Positions 31,792-40,390 of a stretch of 53,534 bases of DNA are shown here, piece by piece. A program made the translations under genes and the position numbers. Position 1 is the first letter of the stretch, and each line of letters opens with the position of its first letter. The notes below the pieces were generated by a model. It did not search any database and was not told where the DNA came from. It saw only the letters and a program-made list of their open reading frames with translations. Origin of the DNA: an uncultured Eubacteriales bacterium (GTDB lineage: Bacteria > Bacillota > Clostridia > Christensenellales > Aristaeellaceae); assembly GCA_944349855.1 (NCBI GenBank), contig CALVNS010000017.1:1-53534 (forward strand), written 5' to 3'.

Positions 31792-32907
31792 ATGCTGCTG
31801 ACCCATGGCGTCTTCTTTGTCGACGGCGCGCTGCGCGCGGACGTGTCCGTCCGCTGCGAGGGCGGCGCGATCCGTCAGGTCGGCGCGCTCTCGCCGCTGC
31901 CCGGCGAGGACGTGCTGGACGCCGGCGGCGCCTATGTGCTGCCCGGCTTTGTCGACATCCACATCCACGGCTTTGGCGGACGCGACTGCATGGAGGGCGA
32001 GGACGCCGTGCGCGCCATGAGCCGCGGGCTCGCCGGGCAGGGCGTGGCCGCGTTCGTGCCCACGACGATGAGCGCGCCGCCCGACGAGACGCGCGCCGCG
32101 CTGGCGGGCATCGGGGCCGTCATGGACCGGCCCGAGCCGTCGGGCGCGGCGGTGCTGGGCGCGCACATGGAGGCGCCGTTTCTCAGCCCCGCCTACAGCG
32201 GCGCGCAGCGCGCCGAGTGCATGCAGCGCCCCTCGCCCGAGGCCTACGACGCGCTGACGCAGGGCCTGTCGGGCTATGTGCGCATGATGACGCTCGCGCC
32301 CGAGCTGGACGGCGCCCTGGCGCTCATTGAGCACCTGACCCGGCAGGGCGTCGTCGCCTGCTGCGCGCACTCGGGCGCGACCAGCGCGCAGGTGCATGCC
32401 GCCGCCGACGCGGGCCTGAAGCAGATCACGCACCTGTTCAACGCGCAGAGTCCGCTGCACCACCGCGAGCCCGGCGTGCCCGGCGCGGGCCTGAGCGATC
32501 CGCGGCTGCTCGTGCAGGTGATCGCCGACTGCATCCACCTGCACGAGGACGCGCTGCGCATTGCCGCGCTGTGCAAGGGGCCGGACGGCGTGGCGCTGAT
32601 CACCGACGCCATGATGGCCGCGGGCATGCCCGACGGCGAATACACCCTGGGCGGCCAGCGCGTGATCGTGCGGGATGGCGCGGCGCGCCTGGAGCGCGGC
32701 AACCTCGCCGGCTCGACGCTGACGCTGCACGCCGCCGTGCGCAACATGATCGTGCGCTGCGGCCTTTCGCCCGAGACGGTCATCCCCATGGCCACCTCCA
32801 CGCCGGCCCAAAGCGTCGGCGCGCAGGCCTACGGCGCCATCGCGCCGGGCAAGGCCGCGCGCTTTGCGCTGATGGACCGCGACTGGAGCTTCCTGCGCGC
32901 GCTGTGA
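31792..32907 (+). CDS. nagA: N-acetylglucosamine-6-phosphate deacetylase
   Basis: This 371-residue amidohydrolase has GFVDIHIHGFGG, the metal-binding HMEAPFL (usually HLEGPF), CCAHSGAT, THLFNAQSPLHHREPG, and the catalytic aspartate in LITDAMMAAG. It removes acetate from N-acetylglucosamine-6-phosphate and feeds NagB. Two family-invariant positions differ slightly (Gly to Ala in HMEAP, Met to Gln in HLFNAQ), but the metal and catalytic residues remain. AAGGGAG lies upstream of the ATG. Wall-sugar recycling or host glycan use are both possible. Confidence 0.95.
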   Translation: MLLTHGVFFVDGALRADVSVRCEGGAIRQVGALSPLPGEDVLDAGGAYVLPGFVDIHIHGFGGRDCMEGEDAVRAMSRGLAGQGVAAFVPTTMSAPPDETRAALAGIGAVMDRPEPSGAAVLGAHMEAPFLSPAYSGAQRAECMQRPSPEAYDALTQGLSGYVRMMTLAPELDGALALIEHLTRQGVVACCAHSGATSAQVHAAADAGLKQITHLFNAQSPLHHREPGVPGAGLSDPRLLVQVIADCIHLHEDALRIAALCKGPDGVALITDAMMAAGMPDGEYTLGGQRVIVRDGAARLERGNLAGSTLTLHAAVRNMIVRCGLSPETVIPMATSTPAQSVGAQAYGAIAPGKAARFALMDRDWSFLRAL

Positions 32908-32908
32908 C

Positions 32909-32941
32909 CGGCGTAAAAATCCCGCCGCTTCGCCGTTTTTT
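32909..32941 (+). terminator. Weak terminator after nagA
   Basis: CGGCG (32909-32913) can pair with CGCCG (32931-32935) across a 17-base loop, followed by six T residues. Confidence 0.4.
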
Positions 32942-32944
32942 CGC

Positions 32945-32973
32945 TTGCATTCCGACTGGAATTCTGTTATAAT
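32945..32973 (+). promoter_or_regulatory. Promoter of the rpsF-ssb-rpsR operon
   Basis: TTGCAT (32945-32950) and a perfect TATAAT (32968-32973) are 17 bases apart. Confidence 0.88.
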
Positions 32974-32992
32974 TCCTAATTGGCACATCCTT

Positions 32993-33016
32993 GCTCTGCA
33001 CAAAGGGATGCAGAGC
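32993..33016 (+). promoter_or_regulatory. Leader hairpin in the rpsF 5' UTR
   Basis: GCTCTGCA (32993-33000) and TGCAGAGC (33009-33016) form a perfect 8-bp stem with an 8-base purine-rich loop. It lies in the 65-70 base leader, 28 bases before the rpsF ATG. rpsF leaders in many bacteria bind the S6:S18 complex for feedback control. I cannot confirm the known S6:S18 motif here. Confidence 0.5.
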
Positions 33017-33044
33017 CATAGTCCAAAAGGAGGTGAAAGGTACA

Positions 33045-33488
33045 ATGAACAAGTACGAAGTGATCTACATCATCGACACCGCCATGGAGGAGGGCGCCCG
33101 CAAGGAGCTCATCCAGAAGTTCGCCGATCTGATCGCGGCCAACGGCGGCGCCGTCGAAAAGGTGGACGAGTGGGGTAAGCGCCGTCTGGCCTACGCCATC
33201 GACTACAAGGTAGAGGGGTATTACGTACTCATGCAGTTCACCGCCGGGCCCGACGTGCCCAAGGAACTGCAGCGCAATCTCCAGATCAACGAGAACGTCA
33301 TCCGTTCGCAGGTCGTCAAGCTCCTGCAGAAGAAGAGCAGCGTCAAGCCGCGCCCCGTGCGCGCGCCCTTCGCCGCGCCCGCGGCCGAAGCGCCTGTCGC
33401 CGCCCCCGTGCAGGAGGCCGTGGCGCCCGTCGCCGAGGAAGCGCCCGCCGCTTCTGCGGAGACCGTCGCCGCGCCCGCCGAAGCGTGA
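33045..33488 (+). CDS. rpsF: 30S ribosomal protein S6
   Basis: The first 95 residues (NKYEVIYIIDTAMEEGARKEL, EWGKRRLAYAIDYKVEGYYVLMQF, NLQINENVIRSQVV) are a normal S6, which binds 16S rRNA together with S18. The protein is 147 residues because of an Ala/Pro/Glu-rich tail of about 45 residues rich in APAAEAPVAAPVQEA-like units. S6 tails vary between species, but this one is unusually long. AAAAGGAGGTGAAAGG precedes the ATG. It is first in the conserved rpsF-ssb-rpsR operon. Confidence 0.96.
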   Translation: MNKYEVIYIIDTAMEEGARKELIQKFADLIAANGGAVEKVDEWGKRRLAYAIDYKVEGYYVLMQFTAGPDVPKELQRNLQINENVIRSQVVKLLQKKSSVKPRPVRAPFAAPAAEAPVAAPVQEAVAPVAEEAPAASAETVAAPAEA

Positions 33489-33521
33489 GACGCCCGTCGC
33501 AAAAGAAGGTAGGGTGATTCA

Positions 33522-33968
33522 GTGAACAAGGTTTTTCTGATTGGCAACCTCACGCGCGACCCCGAACTGCGCACGACGCAGTCGGGCATCTCGGTGTGCT
33601 CCTTCTCCATCGCGGTCAACCGCCGGTTCCGCAACCAGCAGACCGGCCAGCAGGAGACGGACTTCATCAACATCACCGCGTGGCGCCAGTTGGGTGAACT
33701 CTGCGCCCGTTACCTGTCCAAGGGCCGCAAGGTCGCCGTCTGCGGCGCCATCCAGACGCGCACGTACGAGGCGCAGGACGGCTCCAAGCGCAGCGCCTTT
33801 GAGGTCGTTGCCGACGACGTCGAGTTTCTCACGCCCGCGCCTCAGCAGCAGGCCGGCGGCGAATACCGCCCCGCGCCCCAGCACGCTCCGGCGCCCGCCG
33901 CAGCCCCGTCCTTCACCCCGAGCGAATCGGGCTTTACCCAGGTGGACGACGACGAGCTGCCGTTCTGA
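33522..33968 (+). CDS. ssb: Single-stranded DNA-binding protein
   Basis: This 148-residue protein has an OB-fold domain (NKVFLIGNLTRDPELR, FSIAVNRRF, DFINITAWRQLGELC) over about the first 105 residues. A glutamine/proline/alanine-rich linker and the acidic tip DDDELPF follow; the tip recruits replication and repair partners. It starts with GTG at 33522, with AAGGTAGGG upstream. It lies between rpsF and rpsR, the standard Bacillota arrangement. Confidence 0.97.
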   Translation: MNKVFLIGNLTRDPELRTTQSGISVCSFSIAVNRRFRNQQTGQQETDFINITAWRQLGELCARYLSKGRKVAVCGAIQTRTYEAQDGSKRSAFEVVADDVEFLTPAPQQQAGGEYRPAPQHAPAPAAAPSFTPSESGFTQVDDDELPF

Positions 33969-34001
33969 CGAACCTACGAATTGGAAAGGAGGACATGATC
34001 C

Positions 34002-34250
34002 ATGTCTGAAGATCGCGCCGTACGCCGCCCGCGCGGCCGCAAGCCGCGCCGCAAGGTGTGCAGCTTCTGCGTCGACAAGATCGAGTACATCGATTACAAG
34101 GACGTCAACCGTCTTCGCCGCTTCACCAATGAGCGCGGCAAGATCCTGCCCCGCCGCATGTCCGGCAACTGCGCCAAGCATCAGCGCCAGCTGTCGGAGG
34201 CCATCAAGCGCGCCCGTGCCATCGCGCTGATGCCCTACACGGTGGACTGA
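34002..34250 (+). CDS. rpsR: 30S ribosomal protein S18
   Basis: This 82-residue protein has [23 protein letters not shown] and [10 protein letters not shown]. The two cysteine pairs and the histidine are those of the zinc-binding form of S18. It pairs with S6 in the small subunit platform. GGAAAGGAGG lies upstream of the ATG. It ends the rpsF operon and is followed by a terminator. Confidence 0.97.
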   Translation: MSEDRAVRRPRGRKPRRKVCSFCVDKIEYIDYKDVNRLRRFTNERGKILPRRMSGNCAKHQRQLSEAIKRARAIALMPYTVD

Positions 34251-34262
34251 TCCGACGCCCAC

Positions 34263-34292
34263 AGCGTCCTCCTTGCAGGAGGGCGCTTTTTT
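34263..34292 (+). terminator. Rho-independent terminator after rpsR
   Basis: AGCGTCCTCCT and AGGAGGGCGCT pair over 11 bp (one G-T pair) with a 3-base loop, followed by a run of six T residues. Confidence 0.9.
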
Positions 34293-34383
34293 CTTGCTTC
34301 CCAGAGCGTCCTTTTTTGCCTCCGGCCCCTGCCAAGCCGCTGTGCCAGGCAGGAATCCGCGGTCTGCGGGGCGAATAATAAGG

Positions 34384-34420
34384 CCGTGAGATGGATCACG
34401 GCGCGTTGCGCCGGTTTTTT
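34384..34420 (+). promoter_or_regulatory. Overlapping hairpins with terminator in the degV leader
   Basis: CCGTGA (34384-34389) pairs with TCACGG (34396-34401). CGGCGC (34399-34404) pairs with GCGCCG (34408-34413), followed by G and six T residues. The two stems share three bases (34399-34401), so they compete at the overlap. The second looks like an intrinsic terminator only 4-5 bases before the degV ribosome site. This is an attenuator candidate, or else simply a terminator insulating degV. Confidence 0.5.
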
Positions 34421-34435
34421 CAAAGGAGGGCTTTT

Positions 34436-35311
34436 ATGTACACGATCCTGACCGATTCCTGCAGCGACATGCTGCCCGCCTACCACCAGGCATACGAGGA
34501 CTTCGTCGTCTTTCCCATGGAATTCCACCTCGACGGCGTCACCCATCTGGACACACCGGACTGCGAGGTCTCCAGCTCCGCGTTCTATGACCGCCTGCGC
34601 CAGGGGTCTTCCTCCACGACCTCGCAGCTGTCGCCCGACTTTTTGATGAACGCGCTGCGCCCCATGCTGCAGGAGGGCCGCGAACTGCTCTATATCGCCT
34701 TCTCCTCCGGCCTGAGCGGCACCTATAACTCCGCCTGCATCGCGCGCGACGCGCTGCTGGAGGAGTTCCCCGGCGCGCATCTGGTCGTCGTCGACTCGCT
34801 GTGCGCCAGCGCCGGCGAGGGCCTGCTGGTCTACCACGCGCTGGAAAACCGCCGCGCCGGCATGAGCCTGGATGAGAACGCCGCCTGGCTGGAGAGCCAT
34901 AAGCTCAACCTTGCCCACTGGTTCACCGTCGACGACCTGCACTTCCTCAAGCGCGGCGGCCGCTGCTCGCCCGCCGCGGCGTTCTTCGGCACGCTGGTCA
35001 ATATCAAGCCCGTGCTGCACGTGGACAATGACGGCCACCTCATCGCGCGCGAGAAGGTGCGCGGGCGCAAGAGCGCGCTGCGCGCGCTGGTCGATCACAT
35101 GGAAAAGCTGGCCACCGAGCCCGCCAAGCAGACGATCTTCATCAGCCACGGCGACTGCCTGGCGGACGCCCAATTCGTCGCCGCGCAGATCACCAGCCGC
35201 ATGGGCGTGCCGGCCGAGCAGATCCACATCAGCAGCATCGGCCCGGTCATCGGCAGCCACTCCGGCCCGGGCACGGTGGCGCTGTTCTTCCTGGCCACCG
35301 ACCGCGGATGA
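34436..35311 (+). CDS. DegV family fatty-acid-binding protein
   Basis: This 291-residue two-domain protein has the DegV pattern: ILTDSCSDM at the start, SSTTSQLSP, IAFSSGLSGTYNSA, VVDSLCASAGEG and a C-terminal domain with FISHGDCLADA and GPVIGSHSGPGTVALFF. Members bind long-chain fatty acids and act with FakA in exogenous fatty-acid phosphorylation. No fakA gene is next to it, and many DegV paralogues have no assigned role. AAAGGAGGG lies 7 bases before the ATG. The stop overlaps tadA as ATGA. Confidence 0.92.
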   Translation: MYTILTDSCSDMLPAYHQAYEDFVVFPMEFHLDGVTHLDTPDCEVSSSAFYDRLRQGSSSTTSQLSPDFLMNALRPMLQEGRELLYIAFSSGLSGTYNSACIARDALLEEFPGAHLVVVDSLCASAGEGLLVYHALENRRAGMSLDENAAWLESHKLNLAHWFTVDDLHFLKRGGRCSPAAAFFGTLVNIKPVLHVDNDGHLIAREKVRGRKSALRALVDHMEKLATEPAKQTIFISHGDCLADAQFVAAQITSRMGVPAEQIHISSIGPVIGSHSGPGTVALFFLATDRG

Positions 35312-35769
35312 GCGAGCTGGAGCTGCACGAGGCCATGATGCGCGAGGCGCTTGTACTGGCGCTGGAAGCGCTGGAGGCGGGCGAAGTGCCCGTCGGCGCC
35401 GTCATAGCGCGAGGCGAACAGATCGTGGCGCGCGCGCGCAATGAGCGCGAGGCGCTGCGCGATCCCACCGCCCACGCCGAAGTCCTCGCCCTGCGCCGCG
35501 CCGCGCAGGCGCTGGGCTCCTGGCGCCTGACGGGCTGCACGCTCTACGTCACGCTTGAGCCCTGCCCCATGTGCGCCGGCGCCATTCGCGCTGCGCGCCT
35601 GGATGCGGTCTTCTATGGCGCGGACGATCCGGCCAACGGCTGCACGGGTTCCGTCTACTGCCTGACGGAGGACCCCGCGCTCGCCGGGCCCGACGTGCCC
35701 GCTTACGGCGGCCTGCTCGCCGGCGAATGCGCGCAGGCGCTGCGAACCTTTTTCGACAGACGACGATAG
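35308..35769 (+). CDS. tadA: tRNA adenosine(34) deaminase
   Basis: This 153-residue zinc deaminase has the catalytic HAEV (histidine ligand and proton-shuttle glutamate) and the zinc-binding PCPMCAGAI. LEAGEVPVGAVI and NEREALRDPTAHAE are typical of TadA. It converts adenosine to inosine at the wobble position of tRNA-Arg(ACG). It overlaps degV by 4 bases and is followed after 12 bp by the Eis-like acetyltransferase gene. Confidence 0.94.
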   Translation: MSELELHEAMMREALVLALEALEAGEVPVGAVIARGEQIVARARNEREALRDPTAHAEVLALRRAAQALGSWRLTGCTLYVTLEPCPMCAGAIRAARLDAVFYGADDPANGCTGSVYCLTEDPALAGPDVPAYGGLLAGECAQALRTFFDRRR

Positions 35770-35781
35770 GAGGAAATCCCC

Positions 35782-36969
35782 TTGCCCGTACGCGAGATCC
35801 GGCCCGAAGAGCGGGCCGACTTTGAGCGCCTGGAGAGCATTGCCTTTGCCAGCCCGCTGAGCGAAGAGGATCTGCGCCGCCGCCTGGAGCGCGAGCCGGA
35901 GGCCGTCTGCCTGGGCCACTTCGACAGCGCGGGCACGCTCACCGCCGGCATGGTCTTGCCGGAATACCAGATGCGCTACGAGGGCCGCTATGTGACCATG
36001 GTCGGCGTGGGCGGCGTCGCCTCGCTGCCCGAATATCGCTACCAGGGCGCGATCCGCCGCGTATTTGAGGCGGCCTTTGCCCGCATGCGCGCGGGCGGCG
36101 CGGTCTTCTCCGCGCTCTATCCCTTTTCCCATCCCTATTACCGCCAGTTTGGCTATGAGCTGTGCCAGCTGACGGCGCGCTACACGCTGCCCGTGGATGA
36201 CGCGCTGCGAGGCTTCCGCTGCGAGGCGACGGTGCGCCGCATCGAGCCCGGCAATCCGATCGACGGCCTGCAGGCCGTCTATGACGCACACTTTGCCCGC
36301 TGCAACATGGCCATCCGCCGCGAGGCGCGCCACTGGCAGGGACTGATGACGAAGGAGCCGCTGCGCGAGCGCGTCTACACCTACCTGCTCCAGGACGCGC
36401 AGGGCCCCTGCGCGTATGTGATCTTCGCCGCGCAGAACGTGGGCGAGTACAGCAAGGAGATGCGCGTGCGCGAGATCGCCTTCACCCATCCAAAGGGCCT
36501 GCGCGACGCGCTCGGATTCCTGTACCGGCTCTCGGCGCAGTATGGAAAGGTCGTGCTGACGCTGCCCGACGGCGTGCCGCTGCATGCGGTGCTCCCGGAG
36601 AGCTATGACGCAAACGCCGACATCTTCAGCCACCCGATGGCACGCGTCGTCGACCTGCCGCGCGCGCTCGCGCTCAAGCCTCATCCCGCCGGCGCGGCCT
36701 ACACGCTGCGCGTACACGACGCGATGATTCCCGGCAACGACGGCCTGTTCGCCGTGCACTGCGAAGGCGCGGATGTATCCGTGCGCCGGCTGGAGGCGGA
36801 CGCCCCCGCCGACCTGGAGGCCGGCGTACAGCAGATCACGCAGCTGCTGCTGGGCTTCCTCTCGCTGGACGAGGCGCTGTACAGCCCGGATGTCGCGCTG
36901 CGCGCCCATGGCGACACGCTGCGCCAAATCTTCGTCAAGCGCCCGGTGTACCTGACGGAATTCTTCTAA
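35782..36969 (+). CDS. Eis-like GNAT acetyltransferase with sterol-carrier-type C-terminal domain
   Basis: This 395-residue protein fits the Eis/YokD-like three-part family. An N-terminal GNAT domain has MVGVGGVASLPEYRYQGAIRR and FSALYPFSHPYYRQFGYE. A second, degenerate GNAT region and a C-terminal SCP2-like domain (from about residue 290, with CEGADVSVRRL and QQITQLLLGFLS) follow. Eis proteins acetylate amines on aminoglycosides or proteins, but the substrate here is unknown. The start is TTG at 35782, supported by TAGGAGGAAAT upstream; there is no better ATG. It is the last gene of the degV-tadA unit. Confidence 0.85.
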   Translation: MPVREIRPEERADFERLESIAFASPLSEEDLRRRLEREPEAVCLGHFDSAGTLTAGMVLPEYQMRYEGRYVTMVGVGGVASLPEYRYQGAIRRVFEAAFARMRAGGAVFSALYPFSHPYYRQFGYELCQLTARYTLPVDDALRGFRCEATVRRIEPGNPIDGLQAVYDAHFARCNMAIRREARHWQGLMTKEPLRERVYTYLLQDAQGPCAYVIFAAQNVGEYSKEMRVREIAFTHPKGLRDALGFLYRLSAQYGKVVLTLPDGVPLHAVLPESYDANADIFSHPMARVVDLPRALALKPHPAGAAYTLRVHDAMIPGNDGLFAVHCEGADVSVRRLEADAPADLEAGVQQITQLLLGFLSLDEALYSPDVALRAHGDTLRQIFVKRPVYLTEFF

Positions 36970-36993
36970 AGGCGTTTGTTTTTACACCCAAAG

Positions 36994-37025
36994 GGCCCGC
37001 GCGGAATGTCCGCGCGGGCCTCTTT
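36994..37025. terminator. Strong terminator between convergent genes
   Basis: GGCCCGCGCGGA and TCCGCGCGGGCC form a perfect 12-bp stem with an ATG loop, followed by TCTTT. Confidence 0.82.
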
Positions 37026-39241
37026 CATTCGTCCTGTCCGAACCGGCTTCGGTACTGCTCCGGCGTCAGGTGCGTATGCCGCTTGAACGCCTGAAAGAAG
37101 CTGGATCGGTTCGCATAGCCGGTATCCTCCATCACCTCGGCCACGGTCTTGTGCGTGCTGCGCAGGAGCTTCATGGCCTTTTCCATGCGCTGCGTCCGGA
37201 TATAGTCCGACAGCGAGGTGTCGTAATAGCCCTTGAACAGCTTGCGCAGGTAGTTCGTGCTCAGGCCGACGTGCCCGGCGATGCTGTCCGGAGAGAGCGC
37301 CGGATCCTGCAGGTGCGCATTCACGAAGTCCATCACCTCCAGCAGCGTGTCCTGCCAACGGCCGCCCGCCTCGTCGCGCACGCCCTGGATGCGCTCGCAG
37401 ACCTGCGCGCATGCGTCATGCAGGCGGCTGCGGATCTCCTCCAGCCCCGAGGCGCGCACGATCGCCTCGCGCATCTCGTCCAGCGCGCCCCCCTCCAGGT
37501 GCCGGGCAAACGCGGTGGTCAGCGCGTAGGCCGCCAGCGTCGCCAGAAACTGCACGTCCGGATAGGGCGCGCCGCGCCAGCCATCCACCAGCGCGTCCAG
37601 CGCCGCCTCCCAGCCCTTTTGATCGCCCGCGCGCAGCGCGTCGATCAGCTGCGAGAGCGCGTCGCCATCCTGCACGGGGCGCATCATCGCCTGATAGGCT
37701 GCGCAGTCCTGCTGGGTATAGACGCGCTCTTCGCCCAGGAAGAAGTGCAGGTAGGTGGCGGTGTACAGCTCATTGTAGCGCGCCTGCACGGCGGCCGCGT
37801 CGGGCGGCATCGGATCGCCCAGCGCGATCGCCAGGGAGACGCCCGTCCCCTCCTGCGCGTGCCTGCGCAGGCACAGCAGCGCCTCCTGCACGCGATCCGG
37901 CTCCGCGCCGCCGGGGAAGATCAGCAGCAGATGGTCGTCTCCCATGTCCACGCTGTCGGCGCGCACGCCAGCCCGCTCAAGGCAGCGCATCGCCAGCTGC
38001 TCCAGCTCATAGCGGATCAGCACGCGGCGCGTGTAGTTCTCGCGCATGCGCAGGCTGCCGTAGCCCTCCATGCGCGCCACGCACAGGCGCAGCGTGCCGC
38101 CCTCGGGCATCGCGGCGGCCAGCGCCTGCGGCGCGCCGGTGATCAGAAAGCGGCGCCAGCCCTCCGAGCGGATGGTCCCGCTGTGGCGGCCGAGCGTGGC
38201 GCGCATGCTCTCCAGGTTCAGCAGCAGCGAGTCCACGCTCTCCTTGAGCAGCGCCGCCTTGTCCCGCGGGGAGGCATGCCCCGCCGCGCCCAGGCGCGCG
38301 GCAATGCGGTCAAAGGGCGAGATCGTGCGCCACGACCACAGCAGCAGCCCGCACGCGAGCAGCAGCGCCGTCAGGCACAGCGCCGCGGCCAGGATGCGCA
38401 GATATCCCCCCGTCTGCCCGCCCATGGGCGCCACGCGCAGCACGTGATAGACCGTCCAGGGCTGGTTGACCATGCGCAGGCTGGACACCAGCGTCTGCTC
38501 GCCCAGCCAGCCGGAAAAGAGCGCCTCGGCCGCGCCGTCCTGCGCGCGGGCGGCGATGGCCTGCAAATCGTCCGGCGCATGGCCCAGCAGGCACTCGCCC
38601 GCCTCGCCCAGCACGAAGAGCTGCTCCTCCTGCGAGCTCTCGCCCAGGATGTTGCGCTCGACGGCCTGCGCGTCGATCAGCAGGATCATGCGCCCGTCAT
38701 ACGCGCGCTCGATCATGGCCACGGGATAGGTGAGCGTCAGGCCCGAAATCCCGTCCTGCGCAAAGGGCGTCAGCCGCACCAGGCTGGGCTGCGCGTCCTG
38801 CGCCATGGCCAGCAGCGCCGCGCTCGCGGGCTGCGCGTACGTGGATACGCCCGTCTGGGGGGAATAGATCCGCTGCGTATGCGCATTAAAGAGGAAGACG
38901 TCGCTCAGATACTGCTCGCTCTTGAGATAGCGCCCCAGGGAGAGCGTCATGCGGATGCTTCGGTAGGGATCCTCGTCGTGCTTGTACAGCCATTGGAAGA
39001 CGTCCGGATCGTTGTAGATGGCATAGGCATAGGAGAAGACCGTCTCGATCACGCTGTCCAGGTGCGCGGCGACCTGCTCCGTCTTGCTGCGCGAGGCCTG
39101 CTCCAACGCCCCGCGCGAGGCGCTGATGTAGGCCTGCGCCAGCACGAGGCACAGCACCATCAGCGCGACTGCGGCACAAAGCGACGCGCGCATCGCAAAG
39201 CGCACCCAAGTGCTCTGCAGCAGTTTCTGCACCGGCCTCAT
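37025..39241 (-). CDS. Membrane-bound AraC-family sensor-regulator (YesN/YtdP-like)
   Basis: This 738-residue protein has a transmembrane helix near residues 17-38, an extracellular Cache-like sensor domain of about 240 residues, a second helix near 280-303 and a cytoplasmic region. It ends in a double helix-turn-helix AraC domain (about 640-735, with LSTNYLRKLFKGYYDTSLSDY and TGYANRSSFFQAFKRH). Such one-component regulators usually sense extracellular glycans and activate the adjacent sugar importer. That importer operon is divergent, starting 208 bp away. A good promoter lies upstream. Confidence 0.9.
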   Translation of the reverse strand: MRPVQKLLQSTWVRFAMRASLCAAVALMVLCLVLAQAYISASRGALEQASRSKTEQVAAHLDSVIETVFSYAYAIYNDPDVFQWLYKHDEDPYRSIRMTLSLGRYLKSEQYLSDVFLFNAHTQRIYSPQTGVSTYAQPASAALLAMAQDAQPSLVRLTPFAQDGISGLTLTYPVAMIERAYDGRMILLIDAQAVERNILGESSQEEQLFVLGEAGECLLGHAPDDLQAIAARAQDGAAEALFSGWLGEQTLVSSLRMVNQPWTVYHVLRVAPMGGQTGGYLRILAAALCLTALLLACGLLLWSWRTISPFDRIAARLGAAGHASPRDKAALLKESVDSLLLNLESMRATLGRHSGTIRSEGWRRFLITGAPQALAAAMPEGGTLRLCVARMEGYGSLRMRENYTRRVLIRYELEQLAMRCLERAGVRADSVDMGDDHLLLIFPGGAEPDRVQEALLCLRRHAQEGTGVSLAIALGDPMPPDAAAVQARYNELYTATYLHFFLGEERVYTQQDCAAYQAMMRPVQDGDALSQLIDALRAGDQKGWEAALDALVDGWRGAPYPDVQFLATLAAYALTTAFARHLEGGALDEMREAIVRASGLEEIRSRLHDACAQVCERIQGVRDEAGGRWQDTLLEVMDFVNAHLQDPALSPDSIAGHVGLSTNYLRKLFKGYYDTSLSDYIRTQRMEKAMKLLRSTHKTVAEVMEDTGYANRSSFFQAFKRHTHLTPEQYRSRFGQDE

Positions 39242-39265
39242 CCCCCTGCGCGATCCATTCCTCTT

Positions 39266-39293
39266 ATTATAGCGATATCGAACAAGATTTCAA
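39266..39293 (-). promoter_or_regulatory. Promoter of the AraC-type regulator gene
   Basis: On the minus strand TTGAAA (39288-39293) and TATAAT (39266-39271) are separated by 16 bases. Confidence 0.78.
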
Positions 39294-39389
39294 AAGAGAA
39301 AAATGAAATTCTGTACTCCACAGTCAAAAAGCGCACTCACGTGTCGGGCAAATCGTCCATTTTCATACCCCAAATGTGCATCTTTACAC

Positions 39390-39418
39390 TGGCCAGGCCG
39401 CCCCGGCGCGTGTATACT
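39390..39418 (+). promoter_or_regulatory. Probable promoter of the sugar-importer operon
   Basis: TGGCCA (39390-39395) and TATACT (39413-39418) are 17 bases apart. The poor -35 fits a promoter that needs the AraC-type activator. The region between it and the divergent promoter (39294-39389) is AT-rich and could hold its binding sites, though I see no clear repeat. Confidence 0.5.
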
Positions 39419-39449
39419 GCGGGTAGACCAAGCGAAAGGGCGTGATCGC

Positions 39450-40376
39450 ATGCCGAAGGTCCTGCGCAGCGTCGGGCGCGAACTGCGGACGAACCGATAT
39501 ATCTACCTGATGATGCTGCCCGGGCTCCTGTTCCTCTTCGTCTTCTCCTATATGCCCCTGAGCGGCTACCTGCTCGCCTTCAAGGATTATAGCCTACAGA
39601 AGGGCATCTGGGGAAGCCCCTTTGCAGGGCTGAAGAACTTCCAGTTCTTCTTCTCCACGCGCGACTGGCTGCCCATCACGCTCAACACGATCTACCTCAA
39701 CGCGCTGTTCATCCTTTTCGGCATGGGCTTTGCCGTGGTGCTGGCCGTGCTGCTGGGCGAGGTGCGGCGCACGTGGCTCAAGCGGCTGCTGCAATCGGGC
39801 GTGTTCCTGCCCTACTTCGTCTCCTGGATGGTCGTACAGCAGATGATGTACGCGCTGCTCGCCTCCCAGCAGGGGCTGATCACACAGGCGATCCTCGCGC
39901 TGACCGGCAAGACCATCAGCTTCTACTCGACGCCCGGCTACTGGCGGCCGATCCTCACGCTCGTGTACGTGTGGCGCTTTTCCGGCTACTACGCGGTGAT
40001 CTTCATCGGCGCGGTCACCTCCATCGACCCGGCGTATTACGAGAGCGCCGTGATCGACGGCGCATCGCGCCTGCAGATGGCGCTGCGCATCACGCTGCCG
40101 CTCATCCGCAAGACCGTGCTCGTCATGGTGCTGATGGCCACCGGCCGCATCTTCTACGGCGACACGGGCATGCTCTACGGCCTGATCGGCGACAACAGCC
40201 TGCTGTACGCCACGACGGACGTGATCGACACCTACGCCTATCGCGCCATGCGCCAGACGAACAGCTTCTCCATGTCGTCGGCCATCACCGTCTGCCAGGC
40301 GGGCATGGGCGTGCTGACGATTCTGCTGTTCAACTGGATCGCGCGGCGCATCGAGCCCGACGCGCGGCTGTTCTGA
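39450..40376 (+). CDS. ABC sugar importer permease, LplB/YtcP-partner type
   Basis: This 308-residue permease of the CUT1 group has six hydrophobic segments, starting with YIYLMMLPGLLFLFVFSYMPL typical of LplB/YteP. The EAA loop is YYESAVIDGASRLQMALRITLPLI. It pairs with the next permease and the binding protein to take up oligosaccharides. GAAAGGG lies upstream of the ATG. No ATPase gene is in the locus, as is usual for this group, which shares a general ATPase such as MsmX. Confidence 0.93.
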   Translation: MPKVLRSVGRELRTNRYIYLMMLPGLLFLFVFSYMPLSGYLLAFKDYSLQKGIWGSPFAGLKNFQFFFSTRDWLPITLNTIYLNALFILFGMGFAVVLAVLLGEVRRTWLKRLLQSGVFLPYFVSWMVVQQMMYALLASQQGLITQAILALTGKTISFYSTPGYWRPILTLVYVWRFSGYYAVIFIGAVTSIDPAYYESAVIDGASRLQMALRITLPLIRKTVLVMVLMATGRIFYGDTGMLYGLIGDNSLLYATTDVIDTYAYRAMRQTNSFSMSSAITVCQAGMGVLTILLFNWIARRIEPDARLF

Positions 40377-40390
40377 AGGGAGGTGCGCGC

